A program made the position numbers and the translations under genes. Positions 34,316 through 47,215 of a DNA stretch of 64,000 bases are shown piece by piece; position 1 is the first letter of the stretch; each line of letters begins with the position of its first letter. The notes under the pieces were generated by a model. That model was not told where the DNA came from, made no database searches, and saw only the letters and a program-made list of their open reading frames with translations. The stretch spans positions 124,001 to 188,000 of the forward strand of contig JAVGVS010000286.1 of assembly GCA_032718565.1 (NCBI GenBank), written 5' to 3'. The DNA comes from Distichodus sexfasciatus. Lineage: Eukaryota; Chordata; Actinopteri; Characiformes; Distichodontidae.

Positions 34316-35904
34316 CATTTGGAATGGCATAGAAACTTGCATTTCTCAAGAACCTGCAACAATTTCAAGGGGTATGAATGATGCACATTGCATTTTTTGT
34401 AAGAATGTAAATAAAAACTAACCTTTTTTTCCTCACATATCTCTAGCACAATGTCTTACTATCCTGGTGCGGAAGACAGAACAGAACTGGCAGAGGTTTT
34501 GAAATTCAGTTGCTGGGAGGGCAGGATTTAACCTGCGAGTATTTAGCAATTCATTACCCTTTTCGACTTCACTACTGACTCACGATCTGAAGAGCTTTGT
34601 GTGTGTGCGTGTTTATTTGCACATTTCTGTGTGTGTTTATGTGGGTATTGTATAACCCATTCTTGTGCTTTATTAGTCATCCTTTGTATAGGATTTATCA
34701 CAGGAGATAAAGACTGGCTGGTTGTCTGTGTCACTGTTCACTGCGAATATTCCTGGGCCAGCAAAGAGACACTGGAGCCACAGCTAGGTGCAATGTGTCT
34801 GAACTGAAAAGGCCTTTATGTTTGTTGTAACTTTGTTGACAGTGAAATGCTTTGCAGTAAGGCAGGTCTATAAAAAGATGATTAGCTACAATGCTTGAAT
34901 ATCTAAGTAAATTCTGCTGAAAGACTTATTAAAAGGAAAGAAGCCAATGTGTCAGTTAATGAAAGCTAATGCTACCAAATGCCTATAAACCATTAGCTTG
35001 TAGCTTTTGTCGTTAGCTACTTGAGCTATTTGTTGTCTACATAAGCTGGTCACAATCTTGCAATCACTTAAAAATAATTTCTGTCTTTAACAACATGAGC
35101 TTTTATAAACCTTAAAACTCTATTTACTGTTTTAGGTTTTGCAGGAAGATTTGTATGTGTTTTAAGCCTTGTCTAGTCTAGCAGCAAAAGTGTATTTAGC
35201 AACAGTATTTCAGTTTGATTTGTATTTTTAAGGCACAGGAGAGTTGGTACAATATTTAAAAATATTAAGATATATAGCTAGTATATGGATATATAGATAA
35301 GACAGACAAACCGAGAGACAGACTATTTAGCAATGTGTTGAAACTGTGAAATTTGTTCATTATTTGGTAATGATTTTTGGCAAGTTTAATGGACTGCCAC
35401 AGTACAGTGATCAACCACAACATTAAAACCAATGAGAGGTGCAGTAAACACTGCCATAATCTCTACACGTTAAAGAGGAAAAGAGGCAAGTGTAAGAATA
35501 TCAGCGACGTTGACCGTGACGTCTGAATAATAGGGCATCTCAAAACGATAATAAATTCTACATTAATACATCCTTTAAATAAAATATGAATAAAAGTTCC
35601 ACATTCTACATTGCTGTAGAATTCGGTATAGCGACACTGTAATACCTCTCTCCGCCACCAGAGGGCGGTGTAGCGCCATTACTCTCTAAAACCAGGGAGT
35701 TAATAGTTTGCACTTTATTTTCTCTCTTTCTTTTTTAAAAATTTTACTCTTGTTTTGATGCACACTGGAACAGGAGGAAAAACTATATTAGTCTGGTTTT
35801 CTTTTGACTACTTTTTCTTAGTTTGAATGAGTATAACACAATGAGAAGCTGGTAGTTTAGAACACTGATTTAGTGCTTTACTCAGTATTTTCAGTATTTT
35901 TTTA

Positions 35905-36265
35905 AGTAAGATTCAAGATTCAAGATTCTTTATTTGTCACGTGCAAGTTATACAGGTACAACAAGCAGTGAAATGTATCCTGATCCGCTCTTTTAACTGT
36001 GCAATAGACAAGGAAGATAGAGACGCAATACAAACTTACAAACATAAATACTAACTTAAATACGGAGGCTGGGGTAACAGGACAAAAATAAAACTATATA
36101 TTATACAATAAGGAACATAAAGTTAAATGTGCAAACCTGAGATTGTAAAAATTGTAAATGTGCTAGGGCAGGACAGGTGCAAAGAGATGATTTTTTAAAG
36201 TGCCAAGTGCAGCTGCAGCATTGTACATAGCAGAGTAGAGCATGTGACAATGAAGTGGCAACCAG
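35905..36265 (+). mobile_element. Interspersed repeat of the caagattctttattt type
   Basis: caagattcaagattctttat ttgtcacgtgcaagttatac, then acaagcagtgaaatgtatcc; similar text occurs near 4360, 36530 and 53565. Probably the tail of a retroposed family common in fish. Confidence 0.6.
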
Positions 36266-36440
36266 TATAAGTTATCGTAACAATAAGAGGTATGTATTAG
36301 CAGCATATAATAACATGGACATTTACAGTATAGTTATCGTAACAACGATATGAGGTATGTAATAGCAGCATGTAATAGCATGGACATTTACAGTATAAGT
36401 TATTGTAACAGCGAGGTATGTATTAGCAGCATATAATAAC
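36266..36440. repeat. Minisatellite of about 65 bp, three copies
   Basis: Copies start at about 36270, 36334 and 36398. Each has agttatcgtaacaa-like text, gaggtatgtattagcagcat and (copies 1 and 2) catggacatttacagtat. Confidence 0.85.
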
Positions 36441-36509
36441 AGAACTGAGACTAAGAAAGGCATGTTCTGGTTAAGGAAACGGATGGCCTGAGGATAGAAA
36501 GTCCTCCTA

Positions 36510-36790
36510 AGTAAGTAAGTAAGTAAGAACTTTATTGTCATCTCTGCTATATACTGTACAGATACATGGAGAGACGAGACGACGTGGCTCCAGGTTATTT
36601 TCAGTGCAAACAAAGAACAGCAGAACAGAGAACAAATAGGCAGTGGCACAACTAGGCACATGGAATAAACAATAAATAAGTAAAAATACAAGATATACAT
36701 GAAACAATATACATTTTAAACTAGACAATATACAATATACATTTTGAACTAGACAGGGAGTTTTCAATATAATTAGAAACTAGAAATAGA
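36510..36790 (+). mobile_element. Second repeat of the actttattgtcatc type
   Basis: After a taag run, agaactttattgtcatctct gctatatactgtacagatac atgg begins a known fish-style interspersed tail; it ends in caatatacattttgaactag. Minus-strand frames across it are not genes. Confidence 0.5.
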
Positions 36791-39129
36791 AATAGACATA
36801 GAGGTAGAATTGAGACAAGTCAGGATGCAGTATTCTTTACAGGTTGAATTGACATTTTATCCTACAGAATTAGTCCAAAACGGTTAACTTGGTGTTGAGC
36901 ACACATTAGGGGAGGCATTTACATTTACAGCATTAAGCGGATGTGCTTTTCACAACAACTTACATTTATCATTAAAAGTCTCTTGGAACAATTTAGGGTT
37001 ATGGGCCCTGTTCAGGGAGTTCCAAGTAATGTCGTCCAATTTGGTAAATCTTGCTGATCTTGATGCAAATGTTTTTTGTGCATGACTTTTCCAGAATTGT
37101 TTTCCAGATTGTATATTTTTCAGAGAATTAGTTTCACACTCAAGAGCATGGTTTGTAGTTTGGAGGCTACTTCTGAATACGATCCAATGGAAATGTAGTT
37201 CTGTCTTTCACATGTCCTTTCTTCAGCTTTAGCTACGGGGGCTTCGTAGCATGTTTGCTGGATGATTGCTGTCCTTGAGGGCTGTCTTTAAGCTAAGGCA
37301 TTTTTGGATTTGTTTTGGTTGTTAGTGTTTAACTTAAATCTCATTTATTCAAAAAAGATATTATTGAACTGTATGCTAATGATTCATTAAGACAATGGTT
37401 CCCAAACCTTTTCTGAAAGGCCCCACTTTTGAAGATCAAAATATTTAGAATTTTTGTTCTTCCCTCCTTCTACGCTTCTCCTCCTTTGAGTCGTATTATT
37501 TGTACTTTAACATGACTCCATTCTTGCTTTATAATGATGTTTCATTCTTGAACTAGGCTGATGCAGTAAAACATTGCTTTTGCTCTTTAATGAACCTGGT
37601 ATATATAAAGTTAATTTGTATTTTAAAATTGTGTTACTTTCAGCATTCTGAGCTCTACTTTTTAATCAATTTGACGGACATTACTCCTATGCACAACAGT
37701 GATTTTAAAACTTAACCATCTTGTTCCCTGAGAGGAAAAAGCAAAAAGTTCAACATTTGGTCTGATCAGGGTTATGGCTGTGAGTCAGACCCTCTTACTT
37801 CATTTTGTCATTCACTTTGGAAAAGAGCCACATGTTAACGCTTACTTTGTTGTCTTTTCATCTACTTTGGGATGGTGGTGGCCACTGATGGGAATAACAG
37901 CGTAATTTTTTTCAGCAACTCTCTAGTTGAATAGGTAAAATATTATACACTTTATTGCAATTTGTTACACATCTGCATCTCCAACCCACCCCCACCTCCC
38001 CATTGAAACGAGGTGCCAAGAAGGTTGTGTTTGCTTGCATTACTCAAGCTTGGAGAAAGATGGTGCTGAGGTACAAGAGATTACTATTAACTTTTACACC
38101 TCCATGTGAAAGAAACAGTGGTTTGAACATGGATTAACATCCTTGGTGAAATCCAGCGATGGAAATATTATAATCTTAACTGTTACTTCAGAGAGATGAA
38201 GAGAGTTAAAAGTCAATCTAACACTTTATGCCCTAATGCTAGTCCAGTCATTTTAAATGACTGGACTCTGAAGATACATTATATACTATTATAAGTCAGA
38301 AGGTGTAAAACAGTTAACCAGCTGCTTAATTTTTGCACCTGATTCGCCTCAACTGGTCAACTAAATGAAGAGTGTAGATGATGTTCACAATATCATATGC
38401 AATTTGTAGAATACACATTGAATTTTAACAAATTTTATTGTTACGTACTAATTGACATAATTTTTTATTACAACTGCTGATAATACCGAAGTTGACTGGA
38501 GTTACTGAATTACTGATAGTGCTATTATGTGTAATCTTATAGATTTTTCAAAACACACAGGCCAACAACTTTAATGAAATATGTGTAATCTAAATATGTT
38601 CATACTGTATATTAAAAAACCAATCACTCATATCATTTTATTGTTTGTAGAGCAATTCTTGAGACCAATTAGCAAATAATTAGCAAAGAAGAAGAAAAAT
38701 TTAATAGGGATGTCAGTAACTCTCCATATATTTATTATTTCTCAGCATTTGCATTTTTGGATTTCGTCAGTTGGTCTTACTTTTGGTGAATTTTGGAATA
38801 ATAGTTTTACATATTTTCAAAAGTCTTGAGCCACCCCTCATTTTTTATGATTTGTACAGCAGCAGCAGTCCAATTTTCTCAAATTTTCATTTACACAATG
38901 CAAGATATGCCAAGAGTTATGCTGATAACTCTCGGGCAATCACTTTGTGGTACAAAATTACTATTTTCTATGGGTCTTATGACATATTGAGTAGATTAAA
39001 TAAAAGAAATAGGAACAAATCACTGGATCTTGTCTTAAGTTAGATAGCCTTGTAATGATTTAATGATTAATATGTTGGTCACTGTGTTACTTTATATATG
39101 TAATCAGTAGGTTTTGCATAGTATAGTCG

Positions 39130-39475
39130 GGGTGGCACGGCGCTGCCACCTCGCAGCAAGAAGGTCCTGGGTTCAAGCCTTGGGTCGGCCATGGGGCCTT
39201 TCTATGTGGAGTTTGCATGCTCTCCTCATGTTCGTGTGGGTTTCCTCCGGGTGCTCATTTCCTCCCACATTCTAAAAGCATGCAATATAGGTTAATTGAC
39301 AACTCTAAATTGGCCCCATAACATGTGAGTGACAGTGAGCATTCTGCGGTGTGTTGGCGCCTGTCCAGGATTGGTTCCCGCCTTGCGCTCGTAGTTCCCG
39401 AGACAGGCTCCTGTCCCCCTGTGACCCCAGCTGTAATTCAGTGGTTCGAATAATGAATAAATGAATGATTCCAAG
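39130..39475 (+). mobile_element. SINE-like repeat A, near full length
   Basis: Starts ggtggcacggcgctgccacc tcgcagcaagaaggtcctgg and ends with the aatgaataaatgaatg tail, the same order as the copy at 45262 read in reverse. Confidence 0.85.
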
Positions 39476-39659
39476 CCTGAATTTCATGGCTTTTTCACTT
39501 AACTTTTGTATAATTTCACATTTCGAATCACAGCACATTTGGCACAAGTATGTATCGACCGCTTCAAGGAAACTCTTTTTATTTTGATTTAGAAGAATCA
39601 AGGAAAGGACAGAAGAAATGGCAAAAAGAAGAATAGTGAAGAAAAACCTGGATGGACTG

Positions 39660-39691
39660 AGAAGGAGGAGGAGGAGGAGGAGGAGGAGAAG
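39660..39691. repeat. GGA microsatellite
   Basis: A run of about ten GGA/GAG units; poly-Arg or poly-Leu frames across it are artefacts. Confidence 0.9.
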
Positions 39692-39837
39692 GTCAGTGCC
39701 CAGAAAAGAGCGATTTGTTTTCAGTGTAACTGGAGATTCGACCCCCCACTTACCACCCGCGCAACCTACAGCGGAATCAATTACCACTTGTCAGGATGAA
39801 ACCCTAACCATGGAACACAATAAGGGCACGACCCAAG

Positions 39838-39867
39838 GAGTGTGTGTGTGTGTGTGTGTGTGTGTAT
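39838..39867. repeat. GT microsatellite
   Basis: About thirteen GT units. Confidence 0.95.
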
Positions 39868-40039
39868 ACACGGAAGGACGCAGGGAGAGAGAGAGACACT
39901 GTGATTTTGTTTGTATGAGATATTTTTGAAGACAAGTTGCCAAAAAATGTTAAAGCAATTTTGGTTGACATATAAGATCTGTTCTTTTGTTCACACAAAA
40001 TGTACCGCATCCTTAACCTTAAAGGCCAATTCCAAATTG

Positions 40040-40520
40040 GGGTTGCGCATGTGTGAGAGAGATGATGTCGGAGAACTACAGAGAGAAAAGGATGAAAGGG
40101 AGTGAGAAAAAGAGATATGAAAAGATATTAAAAAATAGTACCAGAGATAGTGGAAGAACAAGGGAAAGCGTGCAAGCGATAGAGGTAAAGAAAGTTCAGA
40201 TGTGAGCAAAAGAGGATGAGAGAGACATCTAGAGAAAGGAATGATGAACAGTGAATAATGAGAGAATAAAAAGAAGGGGACAGACCGAGCGAGAGACAGA
40301 AAAAGGGGTTGTAGGAGTGATAAAGAGACAGTCTGAGTGAGAAAGAATAAGAGACATAGAAAGAGGAAAGAGACAGAGACGTCGAAGAGAAGCAATAGAA
40401 AGTATAGAGTGAGAGTATAGAAAGAGAAAGAGAGAGGGAGAGAAAGAAAGACAAAAAGAAAAAGTGCATGGGGTGTGTATGTGTGTGTGAGAGAGAGAGG
40501 AAAAAGAGAGAGAGTGTCCT
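40040..40520. repeat. Polypurine low-complexity tract
   Basis: Nearly 480 bp of GA-rich sequence with few pyrimidines on the plus strand (agagaaagagagagggagag type). Such tracts can form triplex DNA. Opposite-strand frames are Ser/Leu/Phe runs. Confidence 0.85.
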
Positions 40521-40809
40521 CCAGTGCTGGCCGCTGAGGGCCGTCTCTGTGTTGTTACTCTACACCTCGCGGACGCTGCGGCTCACCAGAGGCCAGTGTG
40601 GTTCAGCACCGGTTTGGAAACGTCTGAAACCTCTAACCACAGGAGCAGTCTGGCCACCCAAACCGCCAGGGCGCAGGGGAGAGCAGACACGCTGTAGAGG
40701 GGGACATGGGGCACGGACACTCTACAAACCAAAGCAGTAACAGCACACCGCGGGGAAGATGACATGCTCTCAGACGCTGATTAAATTAAATTCTGTTCAG
40801 TTTTATTTG

Positions 40810-41304
40810 CAGGGATGGTAGTAATGAATTACAACTACTCACATTGTTTTGTCATTTGTAGTCAATGAGCAGGTTTTTAAGTTTGAGATTTTACTTGTAC
40901 TTCAGTACAAAGTCAGTAATCCACTTCTCCACTTTTAAGAGGATATTTCGTTTATGAGTACACATACAATTTCAATTAATTCTCAAAAGGTTGACCAGAA
41001 TTTTGGAAGCCTGTGTTCAAACGCTATATGATCATCAGTGCCCACAATAGCACTTGACCTTTAAAACTTGACCTCACCAACATAAAATGTAATATTGGAC
41101 TAAAAAAACGACAGAATATTTGTTCAATATTATCAAAGGCTAAAAAGTAACTAGTACTCTGAGTAGTTTTTGAGAAGAGTAGAGTTTGAGATGTACTTTT
41201 GATTTAAGTACTGTTAAACTACACCAGTAGTTTACTTGTAATTGAGTATTAATTCAGCGATATAACAGTACTTGTACAAATATTCAGTGCTCTTTCCACC
41301 ACTG
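40810..41304. mobile_element. hAT-like non-autonomous element
   Basis: Opens caggGATGGTAGTAATGAATTA and closes gtgctctttccaccactg, with tacttgtac/agtaactagtac text between. This matches a common fish repeat style. No clear target duplication is seen. Confidence 0.45.
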
Positions 41305-41639
41305 TTTAGGGTTAGGCTTAACGCACACAGGCTAGATATGGCTAAAGCCCAGGGGCCCCAACGTGTCCCAGCCTGCCAGGGGCCCCCCGATTGACAAGTA
41401 AAAATATCAATTCATTAAAATAAGCCCGATGGTGGGGCTAACAGAATATGTATCTTAGTACTGTACACCTTAAACTGCCCCTGCTCCTCTGGTTCTAACC
41501 AGATTCCACTCGTGTATTTGTACAGTGTGTGTAGAAATGTAATATTTAATATGTAATATTAGCCTTTAATTCATGATTTAAACGTTCCTAAAGTGGTAAA
41601 GTCTCTATAGGAACCAGGTGAGTGTCAATTAAAATCAGA

Positions 41640-42620
41640 GCTGTGAAATAACGAAGTACAAATACTTCATTACAACATTTAAGTAGAATTTTCGGGGATC
41701 TGTACTTTACTTGACTATTTTTGGGCTAACTTTGAACTTTTACTACATACCTTTTTAACGTGAATATCTGTACTTTCTACTCCATACATTTTCAAATCAG
41801 GCTCGTTACTCTTGTTTCGTTTAATTAAAATGGTGTGCTGTCCAAACAACTTAACTGATCGTTTGAGGCTTAAAAACGTAGTAAACACATACAGAAAAGA
41901 CAATCCCATTGGGGTAATCATCTTTACACGTGACGCACAACACGATAGACACGATAAAGCAAGAGAGAGAGAGAAAGAAAATAAAACTAGGCGGCAACTC
42001 GGTAAGCCTCTGATCGTGAATCGTGAATGCAGTGGCAGAAAGAGGCTCTCAGTCGGTGTAGCAGTTGGTGGCGTAACGGTAGGGTGTTCGCCCTGTGATC
42101 AGAAGGTCGCAGGTTTGAATCCAAGGCCAGTAAAGTTACCACTGAGGTACTCATGACCAAGCACTGCTTCCTGGGCACTTGTTAGCTGCCCGCTGCTCCT
42201 TCACGGGTGGGTTAAATGCAGAAGTCACATTTTGTTGTGGTGTGTTCACAATGACAAATACTCACTCACTTTCAGTTCAGTTTATTTATATAGCGCTCCT
42301 TACAGCACTATAATGTTTTTGTATGATGTTTTTATGGGGCAATCATCATGTATAATGGAGCTTTATGTATTCATGTCGCATTGTTTTTCTCTTCTTGCAC
42401 TCTACATAACGCTTGGACATGGAGTCCAGTCAGCTTCGCCCTAAAATGGTGGTTTTGTTCTTCGCAACGGTTCTTTATACTTTTATACTTTAAGTATGTT
42501 TTAGAGCCTGTACTTTTCACTTTAACTTGAGTAAAGTCAAGTCAGTACATCAACTTTTACTAGAGACTTTTTAAACACTTGAATCATTACTTCTACTTGA
42601 GTGAACTTCTTAATGAGCAT
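41640..42620. mobile_element. Fish interspersed element split by SINE-like insertions
   Basis: acgaagtacaaatacttcat .. atctgtactttctactccat at the left and tgagtaaagtcaagtcagta .. acttctacttgagtgaactt at the right look like two halves of one element. Repeat B (42055-42262) and a cagtttatttatatagcgct piece (42277) lie between them. Confidence 0.5.
42055..42262 (+). mobile_element. SINE-like repeat B, tRNA-derived
   Basis: gtagcagttggtggcgtaac ggtagggtgtt resembles an A box and gcaggtttgaatccaag a B box. The body holds gctgcccgctgctccttcac gggtgggttaaatgcag and ends acaatgacaaatactcactc. Confidence 0.8.
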
Positions 42621-45261
42621 GCACTCATCAGTTCCACTTTATAAAAAACACCAATTTTGTCCCAGTAGTGTAAATACATCTACATTTGGCTAAGACTCCT
42701 GACATGGTGAGCACAAGATTGGGGGTTTCAATCCCATGTGGTCTTTAGACAGCCCCTGAATGTCGCTTTGGGCCACCAAGAGAAGCTGCTCTTCCTACCT
42801 GTAATCTCAGACTTAATTCAAGAATCAACTGAAGTAATGATAGTTGAGTGGTCTGACTTACTGAAATCTTGTTTTGCTGAGAATGAGATTAAGATTTCAA
42901 TCCCGAACTTACATGAAGGCAGTATCTACACAGTAAAGAGTACAGGAATGAAAGCCTCTTGGTCCGTGGCGGCAATGCAGATGGTCTGTGACATGCAATC
43001 CAGTTTCGCTACTGAAATCACTTACATTTTTATTTTATTTTATTTATTTTTCAAAACATTTCCGGATGATTTGGTGCATCTTTATCAATAATTAATTCAA
43101 TGCAAATATCTAGACCATAGACTACTGCTTAGTCTGAATGATAGTCTGTGGGACAGAACCAGTTGAAAACCCCTGCTCTAGGAAAGTACCCAAAAATGTC
43201 TAAGTAAGTACCCAAAATGCATTGTTAGATGCATAGTAGAAGTAAGGAAAGTTAATACAAAGTCCCTTAAGTGCTCAGTGAAGATCTTAGGAGGAAGAAG
43301 GAGCTGATACATATTTACCCTGTAGACAATTTTTAAAATTTGCAAAGCCTCTGGGAGCCATTCAAGTCTGAGCATTTAGAGCAGTGTCTGCTAGGCTTTG
43401 TGAGTTTGTTCAATCTGAACTGGATGACAAACTGAGTAGCATCAGTGGTCAAAAATCGTTGCATTTTCTGACATTATATAGAAATTTCCTCCACATTCTG
43501 GAAATGTTGTTCGTGCATCTACAGTGCGTCTTTTCACCTGTCTGCCTAATGTACAATGTATATGTGATGCAGTTTGACAATACACTTGTTGTTTATTGTT
43601 TCCAACAGTGGAATTGCAGTGTACCCTCTGGTGGACAAACAATGCAAAGACAAAGTTTTCATTGGCCAATTTTTTACAATGTTATTAATATGTAGTTATT
43701 CACGTTGATTTCCATTTACAGACAATTAGCTTATATCAGCATGTTGATTTATCGATCAGAAGCTATTATTTGCATTTCCGCATAAATATCCGTGGTGAAA
43801 TTCTGGGAGCGGGAACAAAATATTCTCAGAATGACCTAATAATTATACACTAATAACATTTCATGTTTTTAAATCTGAAACATTATGAAAAATCTCAGAA
43901 ACTGAAATATTTTAGACCGTTCAAATTGATAATTCATTTGATTAAATACCTATTTTACAGTCAACTATACATTTCTGAAGCTGTTATGCTGCTTTAAATT
44001 TCAGCTACAACTCGTAACTCAGTGTTTTGTCATATGACTGAACACATTTTCATGTTTTACACTCGGGTTTTCCTGGTTCCCTGCTACACCTGTCATGCCC
44101 CATTATTATGCATTAACCGAAGCCACAGTTGAGCGTTAATGAAAGAGACAATGGAATGACAGGCACTTGTCTTTCATCTTGGATCCGTGACACACCAACA
44201 TGGGAGGAGAATGGCAGAGCTGATACGGCGGGATGAAAGGAGAGGAGCGTGGAGACGGGCGTGGAGGGCTGAATGTGTGGACGGGTCCTGAAGAAAATGG
44301 AGGAGGACAGTACAAGTGATTGGTTACTATTAGCAGAGCCTAATGGGTGTGACATCGATAAGGACGGAAACTTGATCGCATGTTTTTTAGTGCTAACTGC
44401 TGCACTCCCGTCCAGCCATCAATCATTATCGCACTCGGACTGGGTTCCCTCAGCTTGCTAAATATTTAATAAGCTTTAAAAAAGAAAACAGGCGGATACA
44501 AAAAAGAAGGACAAGAGCGAGAAAAGGAGAATCACTCCGATTTTGCCTTTCAGTGCTTCTGTGGATGTTGCTTCCAAGGACTTTGACACATTTATACTTT
44601 TGCACCTGCATATAGGCAAAATGACAGACGTTTGTGCTTAGATACATAAATGCAGTTATTTAAGCTCTAACATTTGCAAACTTTGTCTGTATCTGGGAAA
44701 AAAACTAAATTTAGCCACATTCATGCCCAAGCCCATCCAGCCCTGGTCCATCCCCAAAGTCACAGGACACTGGACACTGCGCTGGTTCCACTGGAGCCAT
44801 AATTAAAGTATATGTTACGGCACGTTGCGCGGTGTCAGGTGACCAGGGGGAGATCTGATACCTGGAGCTCTGTCTCCTATAGCACTGGGTCCCCATTAGC
44901 AGGTATGAATTATACATTCAGCATGCATAGGGATAGAGGGACAGCGATGGAGAGATTGAGAGCGAGTGTGTGAGTGTTTGTGTGTGTGTGTGTGTATGTA
45001 TTTGTAGTAAGGTTCATCTTGAACGTCCATGCCCCTGTACGCTCACACCCATTAGTGACTTGCTAGAGACTTTGGCCTTTGTAGTTATACTTGGTACCTT
45101 GCAGTTTACGGATAGATAGGTAGACAAACAGACAGACAGACAAATAAGCAGACACTCGTATTCGGGGAGACTTACAATTATGGCCGTCCAATCTGCATGC
45201 AATGTGAAGTAATGTAGAAAAATGTATGGCATGCATTGTGATATCGAATCAAATCCTTTCG

Positions 45262-45595
45262 TTCATTCAGCATCCGAACCGCTTAATCCCAATCGGGGTC
45301 ACAAGGGGACCGGAGCCTAGCCCGAGAACTACGGGCACAAGTCGGGGAACAACCCTGGGCAGGCGCCAACACACCGCAGGGCACACACACTCACACACAC
45401 ACATTCACATCTTCCTGGGCCAATTTAGAGTCATCAATTAACCTATATAGCATGATTTTGGACTGTGGGAGGCAGCCCACGCAAACACAGGGAGAGCATG
45501 CAACAAACTCCACACAGAAAGGCCCCACAGCCGACCCGGGGCTCGAATCCCGTGTGAGGCGGCGGTGCTAACCACTGCACTACCGTGCCGCCCTC
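45262..45595 (-). mobile_element. SINE-like repeat A, near full length
   Basis: Plus strand begins cattcagcatccgaaccgct taatcccaatcggggtcaca, passes through ggcgccaacacaccgcaggg and ends ggcggtgctaaccactgcac taccgtgccgcc. Read in reverse this is head to tail. Confidence 0.85.
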
Positions 45596-46979
45596 AAATC
45601 ATATGGAATCGTTGATGTAATAATCATAATCAAATCAAATCATGAGACCAGTGAAGGTTTATACCTCTATTCATTACTGTCCACCTCTGCACAACAGTAA
45701 GGTGGCATGAGAGAATTTTGGAACATCTTTACAGCTGCATTCTAAATCTATTGGTCTTTTCACCTCCAAAGAAAGCTAGTGAGTCTCAGATTGGTAACCA
45801 AATATGCTTCAAAACTAGCTCTATTTTTTTAGTACTGAGGTTTTGGCATGGTTTAGTAAGGGCTGTTAGTTCTGAGCTCTGGTGTGTGTAACCACAGTGA
45901 CAGCAGATACACTTCATCTGTGATTTCAAGACTTCTCCATCTCAGGGGCTGCCTGGAACTCCTACACTATTGATCCCCTCAATAAAAGTCAAACGCAGAG
46001 GAGGAAAGATGTAGAATGAAATTAATGACATTTTTTTTTCTTTTTTCTCTTTCACTTAGTTCTCTTTCTTTGCCCCCAACCCCACTCTATTTATCTGGCT
46101 CTCTCTCTCTCTCTCAGCTGGCAAAGCTATGGTCCAAGACAAGCAAGTGCAGCTATGACAAATGGAATGGGCGGAACACTAATGCCACCAATTACAGAAT
46201 ATTTTGATTGATGCGTGTTCTTGGTGCAGGGAAAAGGTAATGGAGACACGGGCTGAATCGCAAAGACGTCCAAGCACTCAAAGGCCTCTTTAACAACGTG
46301 ACAACATTATCCTAATGTTCAAGTGAGGCAAAGGCCATAAATGGACTGGACAGAATGAGATGAAACAAAAGTAATTTTGCTTGTCAATGATCCATCAGCG
46401 ATCGCTTTCAGAACCATTAACCTCAAACCTACAATTAGTCCACCGCAGACCAAACAAACTATGATGTATTAGTTGGGCGCTAGGCCGCAGTTTGATTACG
46501 AATGTTTCAGTGTTTTCGAATGTACTGAAATATTTAATCTTTCAAAGTATAACATTTTCACAAAAGCTCCTCAGCAACTTTTCATGCAGACCTGACACAT
46601 ACACCGCCTATCTTTGTGAGATCCTCATAATGACTCACTTTGCTAAATCGAAATTATGCCACATATGAACCAAAAGAAAATCTTTAGAGTAAGAAAATAC
46701 CCAGTAATGCTGTTGCCAACTCACACAACGTCAGTGCCAGTTGCATCACTGTGGTTGTATCAGATAAATGATAAATGGGTTGGGCGCTCTAGCATATTGT
46801 TGAAAACAAAATGTAGGTCACAAACCTGAAACACTGATCCATAAAGTTATAGCCGTGTATTGAAATCTTGACCAACTCGACAGGCCTCAAATGGTCCTCA
46901 TCAACAAGCTTAACATTTACCTTACTTGGTTTCATCAGGTTCATCAGCCTTGTAGCATCAATAATGCTACTCCAATTAT

Positions 46980-47215
46980 TCATTCATTCATTTTCCGAAC
47001 CGCTGAATTCCAATCGGGGTTGCACGGGGACCGGAGCCTATCCCAGGAACTTACGGGCACAAGGCGGGGACCAAACTGGGCATGCGCCAACACACCACAG
47101 GGCACATACACTCACACAATCACAAACACATTCACACCTTACGTTGCCAATTTAGAATCGCCAATTAACCTATATTGCATGTTTTTGGGATTGTGAGAGG
47201 AAACCGGAGCAAACT
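46980..47215 (-). mobile_element. SINE-like repeat A, 5'-truncated
   Basis: attcattcattttccgaacc gctgaattccaatcgggg.. through tgagaggaaaccggagcaaa ctcc; the tRNA-like head is missing. Confidence 0.8.

Larger units (their letters stand above)
31915..34470 (-). mobile_element. Degenerate Tc1-like transposon with IR/DR ends
   Basis: Left end: two direct repeats, aaaattattcatacacctt (31924) and aaaattattcatacccttt (32101), about 177 bp apart. Right end: the sequence at about 34365-34462 (ggggtatgaatgat.. ctcacatatctctagcacaa tgtcttact) is the inverted copy of the inner left end. Between them the minus strand keeps broken Tc1 transposase text; for instance, ggagtggcccagccagagtc encodes the EWPSQSP block of the DDE domain. 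The gene has many stops and shifts. The right outer repeat is not found. Confidence 0.8.

Noticed and set aside
36323..36767. Hydrophobic minus-strand frames that look like membrane proteins
   Set aside because: They overlap the minisatellite and retroposon-like tail; hydrophobicity comes from AT-rich sequence.
39305..40470. Several Leu- or Ser-rich frames
   Set aside because: They read through GGA, GT and polypurine low-complexity DNA and a SINE-like repeat.
42055..42160. Possible tRNA gene
   Set aside because: A and B boxes are present but there is no cloverleaf; the same text recurs as SINE-like repeat B.
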